Shown: positions 8,532 through 17,158, numbered from the stretch's first letter. The stretch: DNA of 64,000 bases from Methylobacterium nonmethylotrophicum (GCF_004745635.1 NZ_SRLB01000009.1:124001-188000), one strand, 5' to 3'. Numbers and translations: made by a program. Notes: generated from the sequence alone by a model not told the origin.

Positions 8532-9415
8532 GCCCGGCCAAGCAGGCCCCGCGGGCGCACGAGCAGCACCAGGGCCATCAGGGCGAAGATCGCCATCTTG
8601 GTCATGTCGGGGGCGACGAGGGAGGTCATCGCCACCACGATGCCGACGATGAGGCCGGCCAGCACGGCGCCGGCGAGGGAGCCCATGCCGCCGACCACCG
8701 TCACCACGAAGGCTTCCGCCAGGACCGGGATCCCCATCTCCGGCGTCACGCCCTGGAGCGGCGCGGCCAGGATGCCGGCGAGGCCCGCCAGCGCGCAGCC
8801 GAGAGCGAAGACCGCGAGCCAGACCTTCGCGATCTCGATGCCGAGCACCTGCACGATCTGCGGGTCGCGGGCGCCGGCCCGGATCACCAGGCCGAAGGGC
8901 GTGCGCTCGATGAACAGCCACAGGGCGCCCACCACCGCCAGCGAGAAGGCGATCAGGAAGAGGCGGTAGAGCGGGAAGTAGCCGATCCCGATATCGACCG
9001 CGCCGCGCAGCTCCGGCGGCGCCCCGAAGGGCAGCCCGGTCAGCCCGAAGGCGATGCGCACGCTCTCGACCATGACGTAGGACAGCCCGAAGGTGAGGAG
9101 CAGCGGGTCGTCGATGCCGCGCCCGTAGAGCGGGCGCACGAGCACCCGCTCGACGGCGAGCCCGAGGAGCCCCATCGCGAGCGGGGCCGCCACCAGGCTG
9201 ACCCAGAAGCTGCCGGTATAGCCGTAGAGAAAAACCCCGACATAGGCGCCGACCATGAAGAAGGCGCCGTGCGCGAAGTTCACGACGTTCATCAGCCCGA
9301 AGATCAGCGACAGCCCGATGCCGACGAGCACGTAGATCGCCCCGAGCGCGATGCCGGTGACGAGCTGGAGGCCGATGAGATCGAGGGGGAAGCCGCCGAT
9401 CGTGATGCCGCTCAC
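8516..9415 (-). CDS. livH: Branched-chain-type ABC transporter permease, LivH family
   Basis: 299 residues, hydrophobic throughout with about eight membrane segments. Recognisable LivH features are GIALGAIYVLVGIGLSLIFG, NVVNFAHGAFFMVGAY, and the cytoplasmic loop TPFGLVIRAGARDPQIVQVLGI. The last residues, RAGALG, lie within the 17-bp duplication. The gene starts 40 bp after the binding-protein gene in the same operon. Confidence 0.92.
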   Translation of the reverse strand: MSGITIGGFPLDLIGLQLVTGIALGAIYVLVGIGLSLIFGLMNVVNFAHGAFFMVGAYVGVFLYGYTGSFWVSLVAAPLAMGLLGLAVERVLVRPLYGRGIDDPLLLTFGLSYVMVESVRIAFGLTGLPFGAPPELRGAVDIGIGYFPLYRLFLIAFSLAVVGALWLFIERTPFGLVIRAGARDPQIVQVLGIEIAKVWLAVFALGCALAGLAGILAAPLQGVTPEMGIPVLAEAFVVTVVGGMGSLAGAVLAGLIVGIVVAMTSLVAPDMTKMAIFALMALVLLVRPRGLLGRAGALG

Positions 9416-9455
9416 AGCCGCGCCCTCCTCGAGACTGCCGTCACGCGCAGGGTCC

Positions 9456-10691
9456 TCACGCCTTGTGGCCGAGCTCGTCGCAGCTGCGCAGGAACCGCTC
9501 GTCGGGCCCCTCCGTGCCGAGGATCGTGAAGACGTCGTCGGGGGTCTTCAGGCCCTTCGACTTCGACTCGACGATCAGCACCGACTGGACCAGCTGGTGG
9601 TCGCACTTCCGGAAGCTCTGCGGCCCCTTGTAGAAGTCGGCCTTGAGGGTCTCCATCGCGGCCACGACCTTGTCGGTCTCGACCGAGCCGGCCGCCTTCA
9701 CGCCCTCCAGCACCGAGCGGACGCCGGCATAGCCGAGCGCGCCGTAATCGGACGGCACCGCCCCGCCATAGGCGGCGCGGAAGCGGTCGTTGAACGCCTT
9801 GGCGCTCGGCACGCTGTCCTCCAGGCGCCAGTAATACGAGGTCCCGCCGATCACGCCGTCGAAGGCGTCGCCGCCGGCCTTGCGGGCGGTGAACAGCAGG
9901 ATCGGGGCGACGAGCTTCGTCGTGCGCTTGAGGCCGAACTCGGTCGCCTGCTGGATCGACACGACCTGGTCGCGGCCGAAATTGCACAGGCAGAGCACGT
10001 CGGGCTTGAGCGCCGCGATACGGGGCAGGAAGGCGGAATAGTCCGAGGCGCCGATCGGGTGGCGGATATCGGCCACGACCTCGATGCCGGAGGCCTCGCC
10101 GGCGCGCTTGAAGCCGCGCATCATCTCGTGGCCATAGGCGTAGTCGGCGCTCAGGAAAGCGACCCGCTTGCCGGATTTCGGGAAGACGTAGCGGCCGACC
10201 GCGCCCGCGGTCATGTGCGGGTTCAGCGCCTCGTGGAAGGTGGTGCGGCCGAAATCCTTGGCCTCGTTGATCGCGTCGGACTGGCTGATCGAGTTGTAGA
10301 TCACCCCGCGCTCGCGCGCGACGTTGTTGATCGACAGGGTCACCGCCGCCGACAGGCCGCCGACCAGGAAGTTGACCTTGTCCTTCTCGATCAGCTCGAG
10401 GGTGCGGCCGGCGGCCTCGCCGGGATTGAGCTTGTCGTCGCGCACGATCAGCTCGGCATTGCGGCCCTGGAAGCCGCCGGCCTCGTTGAACTCCTTGATC
10501 GCGAGCTGGGCGGCGCGCACCTGGTCGTTCGCCTCGGCCCCGAAGGCGCCGGTGAGCGGCACCGGAAAGCCGATCCGGATCGGCGCTCCTTGCGCGGCGG
10601 CCGAGCGCAGGAGCGCCGGGGCGGCGAGCGCCAGCGCGGATGCGGCCGCGCTGCCCCGGAGCAGCCCGCGCCTGTCGATGCCCGTCGTCAT
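9456..10691 (-). CDS. Periplasmic substrate-binding protein of the Liv-type ABC importer
   Basis: 411 residues from ATG 10691 with SD GGAGGGA. The N-terminus DRRGLLRGSAAASALALAAP looks like a Tat-type signal peptide. The mature part is a type I periplasmic binding fold (RIGFPVPLTGAFGAEANDQ; ELIVRDDKLNPGEAAGRTLELI; AFLSADYAYGHEMMRGFKR). This family carries amides, aromatic acids or amino acids, not only leucine. Its place between a molybdenum hydroxylase and LivHMGF suggests it captures the hydroxylase's substrate or a precursor; this is inference. Confidence 0.9.
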   Translation of the reverse strand: MTTGIDRRGLLRGSAAASALALAAPALLRSAAAQGAPIRIGFPVPLTGAFGAEANDQVRAAQLAIKEFNEAGGFQGRNAELIVRDDKLNPGEAAGRTLELIEKDKVNFLVGGLSAAVTLSINNVARERGVIYNSISQSDAINEAKDFGRTTFHEALNPHMTAGAVGRYVFPKSGKRVAFLSADYAYGHEMMRGFKRAGEASGIEVVADIRHPIGASDYSAFLPRIAALKPDVLCLCNFGRDQVVSIQQATEFGLKRTTKLVAPILLFTARKAGGDAFDGVIGGTSYYWRLEDSVPSAKAFNDRFRAAYGGAVPSDYGALGYAGVRSVLEGVKAAGSVETDKVVAAMETLKADFYKGPQSFRKCDHQLVQSVLIVESKSKGLKTPDDVFTILGTEGPDERFLRSCDELGHKA

Positions 10692-10777
10692 CCTGTCGTC
10701 CCTCCGCTTGCCGTGGCGATCCGGCGTGGCGTTGTCCCTCGGGCCCGGTCTCTCGCGGACCGTTTCCCGACACTCGT

Positions 10778-13162
10778 TCAAATCAGGCCGAGCGCCTCCA
10801 GCACCACCTCGGGCGTCACCGGCTGGCGGGCGACCCGGGCGCCGAACGGGCGCAGCGCATCGTTGATGGCGTTGACGACCGCCGCCGGCGCGCCGGCGGT
10901 GCCGGCCTCGCCCGCGCCCTTGGCGCCGATCTCCGAGGAGGCGGTGGGCGAGACGACGTGAGCGACCGCGATGTCCGGCATCTCGCCGGCCATCGGCACC
11001 AGGTAGTCGGCCATCGAGCCGTTGAGGAGCTGGCCGTCCGCGTCGTAGAGGCAGTGCTCGAACAGCGCCCCGCCGATCCCCTGGACGATGCCGCCGCGGA
11101 TCTGCTCGTCGACGAGGAGCGGGTTGAGCACCGTGCCGCAATCCTCGACGCACCAGTGCTTGAGCAGGCGCACGAAGCCGGTCTCGGGATCGACCTCGAC
11201 GTAAGAGGCCTGGACGCCGTTGGTGAAGGCGAAGGGATAGTCCTTCGGCACGTAGTGCCGGGTCGCGACGAATTCGGGCTGCACGCCCGGCGGCAGGGTG
11301 TCGGGCCGGAAATAGACGATGCGGCCGAGCTCGGCGAGCGGCATCCGCTCGGTGCCGGTCGCGGCATCCACCACCGCGCCGCCGCGCACGTCGAGGCTTG
11401 CGGGATCGGCCTGCAGGATCGCGCCCGCCACCGCCACGACGTTCTCGCGCAGCGCCTTGCCGGCCTGCCAGGCGGCCTCGCCGCCGATGCCGGCCCCGCG
11501 CGAGGCCCAGGTGCCGCCGCCATAGGGCGTTGCCTGCGTATCGCCCGAGATCACCCGCACCTTCTCGATCGGCACGCCCGTGGCGGTGGCGACGATCTGC
11601 GCGATGATGGCCTCGGTGCCCTGGCCCTGCTCGGTCACGCTGACCGCGGCGACGATGCCGCCCTGCGGGTCGAGGCGGATCGTGCAGCCGTCCTGGGACG
11701 AGATGCGGGCGCCGCCGACCCCGTAGAACGCCGCCGACGGGTTGGTGATCTCGATGAAGGCGGCAAGCCCGATGCCGCGGTGGATGCCGCGCTCGCGCAG
11801 AGCGGCCTGCTCGGCGCGCAGCGCCTCGTAATCCATCATCGCCTTGAGCTTGGCGAGCGCGGCCTGGTGCGACAGCGTCTCGAGCTTGATCCCGGAGACG
11901 CCCGCGCACGGATAGGCGTCGTCCCGGATGACGTTGCGCTCGCGCACCGCGAAGGGATCGAGCCCGAGGCGCGCGGCGCCGAGATCGACGAGCCCTTCCG
12001 CCACCATGGTGGCGATGGGGTGGCCCACCGCCCGGTACTGGCAGGTCGGCGCCTTGTTCTGGAGCACCACCCGGGCCCGGGCGCGGTAATGCCGGTGCCG
12101 GTAGGGACCGCCCGTCAGGTTGACGACCTGGTTGGCCTCGACCGCGCTGGTGCGGGGATAGACCGAGTAGGGGCCGATCCCGGTCAGGTCGTCCATGTCG
12201 ACGGCCAGGATGTCGCCCTCGGCCGAGAAGGCCATCCGCGCCGTCACCCGGTGGTCGCGGGCGTGGATGTCGCTCTGGAAGCTCTCCAGCCGGTCGGCCA
12301 CGAACTTGACCGGGCGCTTGAGCATCAGCGCCAGGGCGCAGGTCGCCATCTCGTCGGGGTAGATGTGGACCTTGATCCCGAACGAGCCGCCGACGTCCCG
12401 GCAGATCACCCGGACCGCGCCCTCCGGCAGGGAGAGGTGCTTGGCCAGGATGTCCTGCATCATGTGCGGCGCCTGGAACGAGTGGTGGACGGTCAGCATC
12501 CCGTCCGCCGCCGCCCAGTCGGCCATGATCGCCCGCGGCTCCAGGCACACGCCGGTGTGGCGGCCGAACCGGAAGGTCTCCTCGACGACGCAGGCCGCGT
12601 CCCGGAAGGCGGCGTCGACGTCCCCGACATCGAGGACGCGCTCGAAGGCGAGGTTGTCGCCGAGATCGGGGTGGATCGCCGGCGTCCCGGGGTCGAGGGC
12701 CGTCTCCATGTCGACGACCGCCGGCAGCGGCTCGAACTCGACCGCGATGAGTGCGAGCGCGTCCTCGGCCTCGGCCCGGCTGCGGGCGACGACGGCGCAG
12801 AACGGCTCGCCGACCCAGGTCACCCTGTCGACCGCGAGGGCGTGCTGGGGCGCCGAGCGCAGGCCCTTGAAGTGCCCGAGCACCCCGATCCAGGGCGTGC
12901 AGACCTCCGCCAGCTCCCTTCCGGTCACCACCGCGATCACGCCGGGCATCGCCCGGGCCGCGCCGGTCTCGAGAGACAGGATCCGGGCGTGGGCGTGGGG
13001 GCTCCTCAGGAAGGCGACGTGGCCGAGGCGCGCCATCGCCACGTCGTCGACGTAGACGCCGCGGCCCTCCAGCAGGCGCCGGGCGTTCGGCCGCGGGACC
13101 GAGCGGCCGATATAGCTGTTGGGCCGGTCGAGGAAGGTGAGGCCGCCCGGGTCGGTGCTCAT
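10778..13162 (-). CDS. Molybdenum hydroxylase large subunit (xanthine dehydrogenase/CoxL superfamily)
   Basis: 794 residues from ATG 13162. It binds the Mo-molybdopterin cytosine dinucleotide cofactor. Visible are GEPFCAVVA near residue 118, the GGSFG loop (258-262) that replaces the usual GGGFG, and the catalytic-glutamate block GAKGAGEAGTAGAP near the C-terminus. The segment equivalent to the CoxL active-site loop reads QYRAVGHP (375-382), matching neither CO dehydrogenase form I (AYRCSFR) nor the common form II loop (AYRGAGR). True CO dehydrogenase is therefore unlikely, and hydroxylation of an N-heterocycle, aldehyde or aromatic is more plausible. It overlaps the iron-sulfur subunit gene by 4 bp. 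Confidence 0.9.
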   Translation of the reverse strand: MSTDPGGLTFLDRPNSYIGRSVPRPNARRLLEGRGVYVDDVAMARLGHVAFLRSPHAHARILSLETGAARAMPGVIAVVTGRELAEVCTPWIGVLGHFKGLRSAPQHALAVDRVTWVGEPFCAVVARSRAEAEDALALIAVEFEPLPAVVDMETALDPGTPAIHPDLGDNLAFERVLDVGDVDAAFRDAACVVEETFRFGRHTGVCLEPRAIMADWAAADGMLTVHHSFQAPHMMQDILAKHLSLPEGAVRVICRDVGGSFGIKVHIYPDEMATCALALMLKRPVKFVADRLESFQSDIHARDHRVTARMAFSAEGDILAVDMDDLTGIGPYSVYPRTSAVEANQVVNLTGGPYRHRHYRARARVVLQNKAPTCQYRAVGHPIATMVAEGLVDLGAARLGLDPFAVRERNVIRDDAYPCAGVSGIKLETLSHQAALAKLKAMMDYEALRAEQAALRERGIHRGIGLAAFIEITNPSAAFYGVGGARISSQDGCTIRLDPQGGIVAAVSVTEQGQGTEAIIAQIVATATGVPIEKVRVISGDTQATPYGGGTWASRGAGIGGEAAWQAGKALRENVVAVAGAILQADPASLDVRGGAVVDAATGTERMPLAELGRIVYFRPDTLPPGVQPEFVATRHYVPKDYPFAFTNGVQASYVEVDPETGFVRLLKHWCVEDCGTVLNPLLVDEQIRGGIVQGIGGALFEHCLYDADGQLLNGSMADYLVPMAGEMPDIAVAHVVSPTASSEIGAKGAGEAGTAGAPAAVVNAINDALRPFGARVARQPVTPEVVLEALGLI

Positions 13163-13689
13163 TCGGCGGTCTCCCGGGCGGCGCGGGCCTCGGCGGTGGT
13201 GGCGATGGCGTCGACGATGGCGTGGTAGCCGGTGCAGCGGCAGTAATTGCCGGAGATCGCCGCCCGGATCGCCTCGCGCGAGGGAATCTCGCCCGCGCAC
13301 TCCGCCAGAAGCTCGGCCGCCGTCACCAGCATCCCGGGGGTGCAGTAGCCGCATTGCAGGGCGTTGCGGGCGTGGAAAGCGTCCTGCAGGTCGCGGATGC
13401 GCCCGCTCTCGCTCAAGCCCTCAACGGTCTCGATCGTCGCGCCCTCGGCCTGGACCCCGAGCATCAGGCAGGCGCGCACCGCCCGCCCGTCGACCAGGAC
13501 CGTGCAGGCGCCGCAGACGCCGTGCTCGCAGCCGAGATGGACCCCGGTGAGGCCGAACGTCCCGCGCAGGAGGTCGCCGAGATGGGTCCGGGCCGGGACC
13601 TGGCAGCGGACGCGCTCGCCGTTCAGCGTGAAGCTGACCGCATGCTCGCGCGCGACTGCGGTGTCGCGGTCCGGGGCGTCAGACGGCAT
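13159..13689 (-). CDS. Molybdenum hydroxylase small subunit, two [2Fe-2S] clusters
   Basis: 176 residues from ATG 13689. The N-terminal plant-type ferredoxin domain has CEHGVCGACTVLVDG plus a fourth Cys in VRACLM. The C-terminal four-helix domain has CGYCTPGM and CRCTGYH. This is the usual electron relay between the Mo site and the FAD subunit. The start overlaps the end of the FAD subunit gene by 11 bp. The N-terminus carries about 20 extra residues before the ferredoxin fold and has no clear signal peptide. Confidence 0.93.
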   Translation of the reverse strand: MPSDAPDRDTAVAREHAVSFTLNGERVRCQVPARTHLGDLLRGTFGLTGVHLGCEHGVCGACTVLVDGRAVRACLMLGVQAEGATIETVEGLSESGRIRDLQDAFHARNALQCGYCTPGMLVTAAELLAECAGEIPSREAIRAAISGNYCRCTGYHAIVDAIATTAEARAARETAE

Positions 13690-14551
13690 GCGGGACCCCA
13701 TCCTGAGCAGGTTTGTCCAGCATCCGGCCCGCCACGCGGCCCAGGATGACGCGGGCGAGGTGCAGCCGGGTCGCGGGCCTCAAGGCCGGATCCTCCGGCG
13801 GGTCGAGCTCGCCGGAGAGGGCCCCTTGCGCGCCCTTGACGTCGCCGGCCTCGATCGCCGCGGCGGCCGCACGGGCGAGGACCGGCCGGTCGGCGAGGCC
13901 GAAGAAGGCGAGCCGCACCCCCGTCAGGCCGCCCGCGCCCCGCCGCGCCGTGGCGGCGAGGCCGGCGAGCGCGTAGTCGCCGTGGCGGCGCGACAGCTCC
14001 TCGAAGCCCCAGACCGCGTCGGGGCCCGGCACCGGGAACTCGACCGCGGTGACGATCTCGCCGGGCTCCAGCGCCGTCGTGTAGAGGCCGAGGAAGAAGT
14101 TTTCCGCCGCGATGCGCCGCTCGGCCTGCGGGCCCCGCACGACGATCGTCGCCTCGCCGGCGAGGCAGCAGGCCGGCCACTCGGTCGCCGGATCGGCGAG
14201 CGCCACCGAGCCGCCGATCGTGCCGCGGTTGCGGATCGCCGGATGGGCGATGTGCGGCAGCGCGGCGGCCAGCAGCGGCAGGCGCTCGCGCACGAGGGGG
14301 TCGGTGCCGACGTCGCGGTGGCGCGTCATCGCGCCGATCCGCACCACGCCGTCCGCCTCCGAGATCCCGGCGAGACCCGGGATCGCGTTCAGGTCGACCA
14401 GCAGGGCGGGCGCGGCGAGGCGCATGTTGAGGGTCGTGATCAGGCTCTGCCCGCCGGCGAGCGGGACGGCGTCGCCGCCATGGGCGGCGAGCAGGGCCAG
14501 CGCCTCGTCGAGCGAGGCCGGGCGCGCATAGGCGAAGTCGGGCGCCTTCAA
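13679..14551 (-). CDS. Molybdenum hydroxylase FAD-binding subunit
   Basis: 290 residues. No ATG lies in the right place; a TTG at 14551 follows a strong SD GGGGAGGA and gives LKAPDFAYARPASLDEAL, the normal N-terminus of this family. FAD-binding signatures are LAGGQSLITTLNMRLA near residue 32 and RNRGTIGGSVALADPATE near 107-124. The C-terminal CODH-type flavoprotein domain is complete. It is the first gene of the operon and lies 96 bp from the divergent tetR-like gene. Confidence 0.92.
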   Translation of the reverse strand: MKAPDFAYARPASLDEALALLAAHGGDAVPLAGGQSLITTLNMRLAAPALLVDLNAIPGLAGISEADGVVRIGAMTRHRDVGTDPLVRERLPLLAAALPHIAHPAIRNRGTIGGSVALADPATEWPACCLAGEATIVVRGPQAERRIAAENFFLGLYTTALEPGEIVTAVEFPVPGPDAVWGFEELSRRHGDYALAGLAATARRGAGGLTGVRLAFFGLADRPVLARAAAAAIEAGDVKGAQGALSGELDPPEDPALRPATRLHLARVILGRVAGRMLDKPAQDGVPHAV

Positions 14552-14614
14552 GCCCTCGTCCTCCCCGCTGGGCTTGCTCTGGCGGCCCCCGATGGGACAC
14601 GCTGGAAGCCCTTG

Positions 14615-14630
14615 TTGATCGTTCGCTCAA
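14615..14630. promoter_or_regulatory. Palindrome between the Mo-hydroxylase operon and its TetR gene, candidate operator
   Basis: TTGATCGTTCGCTCAA is an imperfect dyad: seven-base arms TTGATCG and CGCTCAA match at six positions around a 2-bp centre. It lies in the 96-bp divergent intergenic region, 17 bp before the regulator ATG, where a TetR dimer would block both promoters. Binding is inferred. Confidence 0.45.
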
Positions 14631-14647
14631 TAGAAGGCCAAGCGGCG

Positions 14648-15331
14648 ATGGTGTCAAGCAGGCGCGAGACCACGACGGGCGGCCCGACCGGCCGCCGGCT
14701 CACCGCGGAGAACCGCGAGCGGCAGATCGTCGAGGGGGCGATCGCCTACTTCGCGGAGGTCGGGCTGGACGGGCATACCCGCGAGCTGGCGCGCCGGCTC
14801 GGCATCGCGCAGCCGCTGCTCTTCCGCTACTTCCCCACCAAGGCCGCGCTGATCGAGCGCATCTACCAGGAGGTCTATCTCCGGCGCTGGGACGCGGGCT
14901 GGGAGGCGGTCGTGCGCGACGGTGCGCTGCCTTGCCTCGAACGCTTCCGGCGCTTCGAGATCGACTACCAGCGCCGGATCGACGACTATGCCTGGCTGCG
15001 GATCTTCGTCTCGGCGGGGCTCAAGGGCTTCGACCTGCCGAGCCGCTATCTCGGAATGGTCCGCGAGCGCATCTTCGCGCCGCTGCTCGAGGGGATGCGG
15101 GCGGAATCGAACCTGCCGAGCCCGCGCGAGCAGCCGCTCGCCCCGGACGAGTTCGAGCTGCTGTTCGGCATCCACGGCGCCCTGGTCTATGTCGGCCTGC
15201 GCTCCCGGGTCTACGGCATCGACGGCACCCCCGATCGCGACGCCGTCCGCGCCGCGATGCTCGACGCCGCCCTGCCGGGGCTCCTCGCGACCCATCGCCG
15301 GGTGGTGATCGCGGGGGGGCCGAAGGGGTGA
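14648..15331 (+). CDS. TetR/AcrR-family transcriptional regulator
   Basis: 227 residues from ATG 14648. The N-terminal helix-turn-helix spans about residues 22-68: RQIVEGAIAYFAEVGLDGHT, then ELARRLGIAQPLLFRYFPTK, then AALIERIYQEVY, the standard TetR DNA-binding pattern. The C-terminal ligand domain is not specific. Divergent orientation from the molybdenum hydroxylase/ABC operon suggests it controls that operon in response to its substrate. A much longer in-frame ORF upstream is antisense to the hydroxylase genes and is rejected. Confidence 0.9.
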   Translation: MVSSRRETTTGGPTGRRLTAENRERQIVEGAIAYFAEVGLDGHTRELARRLGIAQPLLFRYFPTKAALIERIYQEVYLRRWDAGWEAVVRDGALPCLERFRRFEIDYQRRIDDYAWLRIFVSAGLKGFDLPSRYLGMVRERIFAPLLEGMRAESNLPSPREQPLAPDEFELLFGIHGALVYVGLRSRVYGIDGTPDRDAVRAAMLDAALPGLLATHRRVVIAGGPKG

Positions 15332-15367
15332 GGGCGGTGAGCGGTGCCGTGGTCCGCCGGGCTGTCA

Positions 15368-15617
15368 GAGCCTGTTTGACGTGCCTTCCAAAATTATCCC
15401 ACCCTCAACCTCATCCTGAGGTGTCGGCGATCGAAGATCGCGCACGATTGAAGATCGACTGACCTCGAAGGAGGGCTCCAGGGATCACTGAGCCTTCTGG
15501 AGCCCTCCTTCGAGGCTCCTTTCACGTGCGATCTTCGATCGCCAGCACCTCAGGATGAGGTCGTGGATTGGACGGATTAGACCCATGTGACGCGGTTCTC
15601 GGCAATCAAACAGGCTC
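15368..15617. mobile_element. MITE-like element with IS5/IS1031-type ends (250 bp)
   Basis: Perfect 12-bp terminal inverted repeats, GAGCCTGTTTGA (15368-15379) and TCAAACAGGCTC (15606-15617), flanked by a TCA triplet on both sides (15365-15367 and 15618-15620) that fits a TNA target duplication. Such ends and duplication are known for the IS1031 group of the IS5 family. There is no room for a transposase. The interior holds nested inverted repeats of the CCTCATCCTGAGG type, so the element may be a composite or an internally deleted derivative moved in trans. Confidence 0.65.
15408..15561. repeat. Nested long inverted repeat (intergenic hairpin element)
   Basis: The outer arms (15408-15446 and 15525-15561) pair imperfectly; each contains CCTCATCCTGAGGTG or its complement and GCGATCGAAGATCGC. 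The inner arms (15463-15480 and 15498-15515) are an exact 18-bp match around a 17-base loop. The region could fold into a stable cruciform or RNA hairpin. This type of sequence resembles dispersed intergenic elements common in related genomes. Confidence 0.8.
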
Positions 15618-15739
15618 TCAGGGATAAGACCCCTCTGGAGATCGCGCGCGGAACTCCGTCTCCCGAACGGGAGAGGGAAGACGCGCTCTCCCTTGAAACG
15701 GTCGGTTCAGGCGGAAGTTATCTTGCAGAGGGATTTCGC

Positions 15740-15961
15740 TCACGCCCGCCCCGCCCGCGTCGGCGCGCAGCGCAACACCGCCTCCACCTCCTCCCGCGAC
15801 CTGCCCCGCACCGCGTAGCCCATCGCCTCGAAGCGCTCGATCAGCGCCGGGCTGTCCTCGGCCGTGCAGGCGGCCCAGGCGGCGAGGCGGTCGTTCATCG
15901 TGCGCAACTCGGCGGACGGGTTGCGGGAAGGGGCGGGGATGTCGCTCGTGGAAGCGTTCAT
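15740..15961 (-). CDS. Small hypothetical protein
   Basis: 73 residues from ATG 15961, with a modest SD (GAGG, 8 bp upstream). The sequence NDRLAAWAACTAEDSPALIERFEAMGYAVRG looks like a folded helical domain rather than random reading: an N-terminal flexible part, then a helix-rich core. No family was recognised. It follows the aldo/keto reductase gene on the same strand after about 80 bp, next to the MITE-like element. Confidence 0.45.
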   Translation of the reverse strand: MNASTSDIPAPSRNPSAELRTMNDRLAAWAACTAEDSPALIERFEAMGYAVRGRSREEVEAVLRCAPTRAGRA

Positions 15962-16042
15962 GGGGGCGGCCTCGTGCCGGCGTGAAGACGAACGTCAACG
16001 CGCCGGCCGCCGTCATGGTTGTGTCATCTCACCCCGCCGGCC

Positions 16043-17158
16043 TCATTCCATGGTGGGGGCGAGCTTCTTCACCCCCGGCACGTCCTCGCCGAGCCAGGCG
16101 GCGTTCTTGGCGGTGCCGTCGAAGGTCGCGCTGGTCTTGAACAGCTCGTACTTGCCCTCGAGCGCGTAGGGCCGGCTGCGGTTGAGGAGTTCCGCCACCG
16201 CCGCCTTGTCCATCGGCTTGAACGTCTTCACCGCCTCGAAGGCCTGGTCGAGGTCGCGCTGGTTCTGGATGCCGGTGATGACCACCGCGGTCGGCAGGTT
16301 GAGCGAGAAGTGCAGGTACTCGATCGGCTTGATCGGCGCGTCGCTCTTCAGGATCACGCCGTCGCCGAACGTCTTCATGCCGAGCGCCGCGATGCCGTTC
16401 TGGACGAGGTAGGGCAGCACGAGGTGGCCGAAGCTGCGGAAATGCGCGTCCATCACGTTGAGGGGCATCTGCACCGCATCGAAGTGGAAGCCGCGCTCGG
16501 CCGCCACTTCGAGCATCTGCAGGTGGATGCGCGGGTCCTTGTGGCCGGTGAAGCCGATGTAGCGCAGCTTGCCGGCCTTCTTGGCTTCCTCGAACGCCTC
16601 CATGGCGCCGCCCTCGGCGAAGACCCGGTCGGGGTCGTCGTAGCGCAGGATCTCGTGGTGCTGGACGAGGTCGATCCGGTCGGTGCGCAGGCGGCGCAGC
16701 GACTGGTCGATCTGCTTCATGGCTTCCTGCTTGGTCCGCCCGTCCATCTTGGACATCAGGAAGACCTTGTTGCGGTAGCCGCCCTGCTCGAGGGCGATGC
16801 CCATCCGCTCCTCGGAGCGGCCCTCGTTGTAGTCCCAGCAATTGTCCATGAAGGTGATGCCGCGGTCGACACCCTCGTGGATCAGCCGCGTCGCCTCGGC
16901 GTCGGTCACGGCGCTCTTGCCGAGGTGGAAGCCGCCCATGCCGATCGCCGAGATCTTTTCGCCCGTCCGCCCGAAGGCGCGGTAGAGCATCTCGCCCCGG
17001 CGCTCGCCGGGATCGGTGACGAGCGGCAGGTCGGCGGGATCCGTGGGCCGGGTGCCGGGGAGCGGGGCGGGCGGGGCGTTCACGGCCGCCCCCGCGCCGC
17101 TGGTGACCGCGAGACCGGCCCCGAGGGCCGCGCCCTGCAGGAAGCTGCGACGTTCCAT
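16043..17158 (-). CDS. Aldo/keto reductase with Tat-type signal peptide
   Basis: 371 residues, with SD AAGGAG eight bases before ATG 17158. The N-terminus MERRSFLQGAALGAGLAV is a probable Tat signal, so the enzyme is likely periplasmic or cofactor-bearing on export. The AKR barrel follows from about residue 57. The catalytic tetrad is visible: Asp105 and Tyr110 in MDNCWDYNEG, Lys137 in LMSKMD, and His167/168 in LVQHHE. The block MGMKTFGDG fits NAD(P) oxidoreductases of the YhdN/TAS-like branch. It begins 16 bp after larB ends and is probably in the same transcript. Confidence 0.9.
   Translation of the reverse strand: MERRSFLQGAALGAGLAVTSGAGAAVNAPPAPLPGTRPTDPADLPLVTDPGERRGEMLYRAFGRTGEKISAIGMGGFHLGKSAVTDAEATRLIHEGVDRGITFMDNCWDYNEGRSEERMGIALEQGGYRNKVFLMSKMDGRTKQEAMKQIDQSLRRLRTDRIDLVQHHEILRYDDPDRVFAEGGAMEAFEEAKKAGKLRYIGFTGHKDPRIHLQMLEVAAERGFHFDAVQMPLNVMDAHFRSFGHLVLPYLVQNGIAALGMKTFGDGVILKSDAPIKPIEYLHFSLNLPTAVVITGIQNQRDLDQAFEAVKTFKPMDKAAVAELLNRSRPYALEGKYELFKTSATFDGTAKNAAWLGEDVPGVKKLAPTME

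Noticed and set aside
9456..12548. 1030-codon frame apparently fusing a hydroxylase-region sequence to the ABC binding protein
   Set aside because: The upstream part is an out-of-frame reading of the Mo subunit gene; the binding protein has its own ATG, SD and signal peptide at 10691.
10778..13162. Aerobic CO dehydrogenase large subunit (coxL)
   Set aside because: The active-site loop reads QYRAVGHP, not AYRCSFR, so the generic Mo-hydroxylase call is kept.
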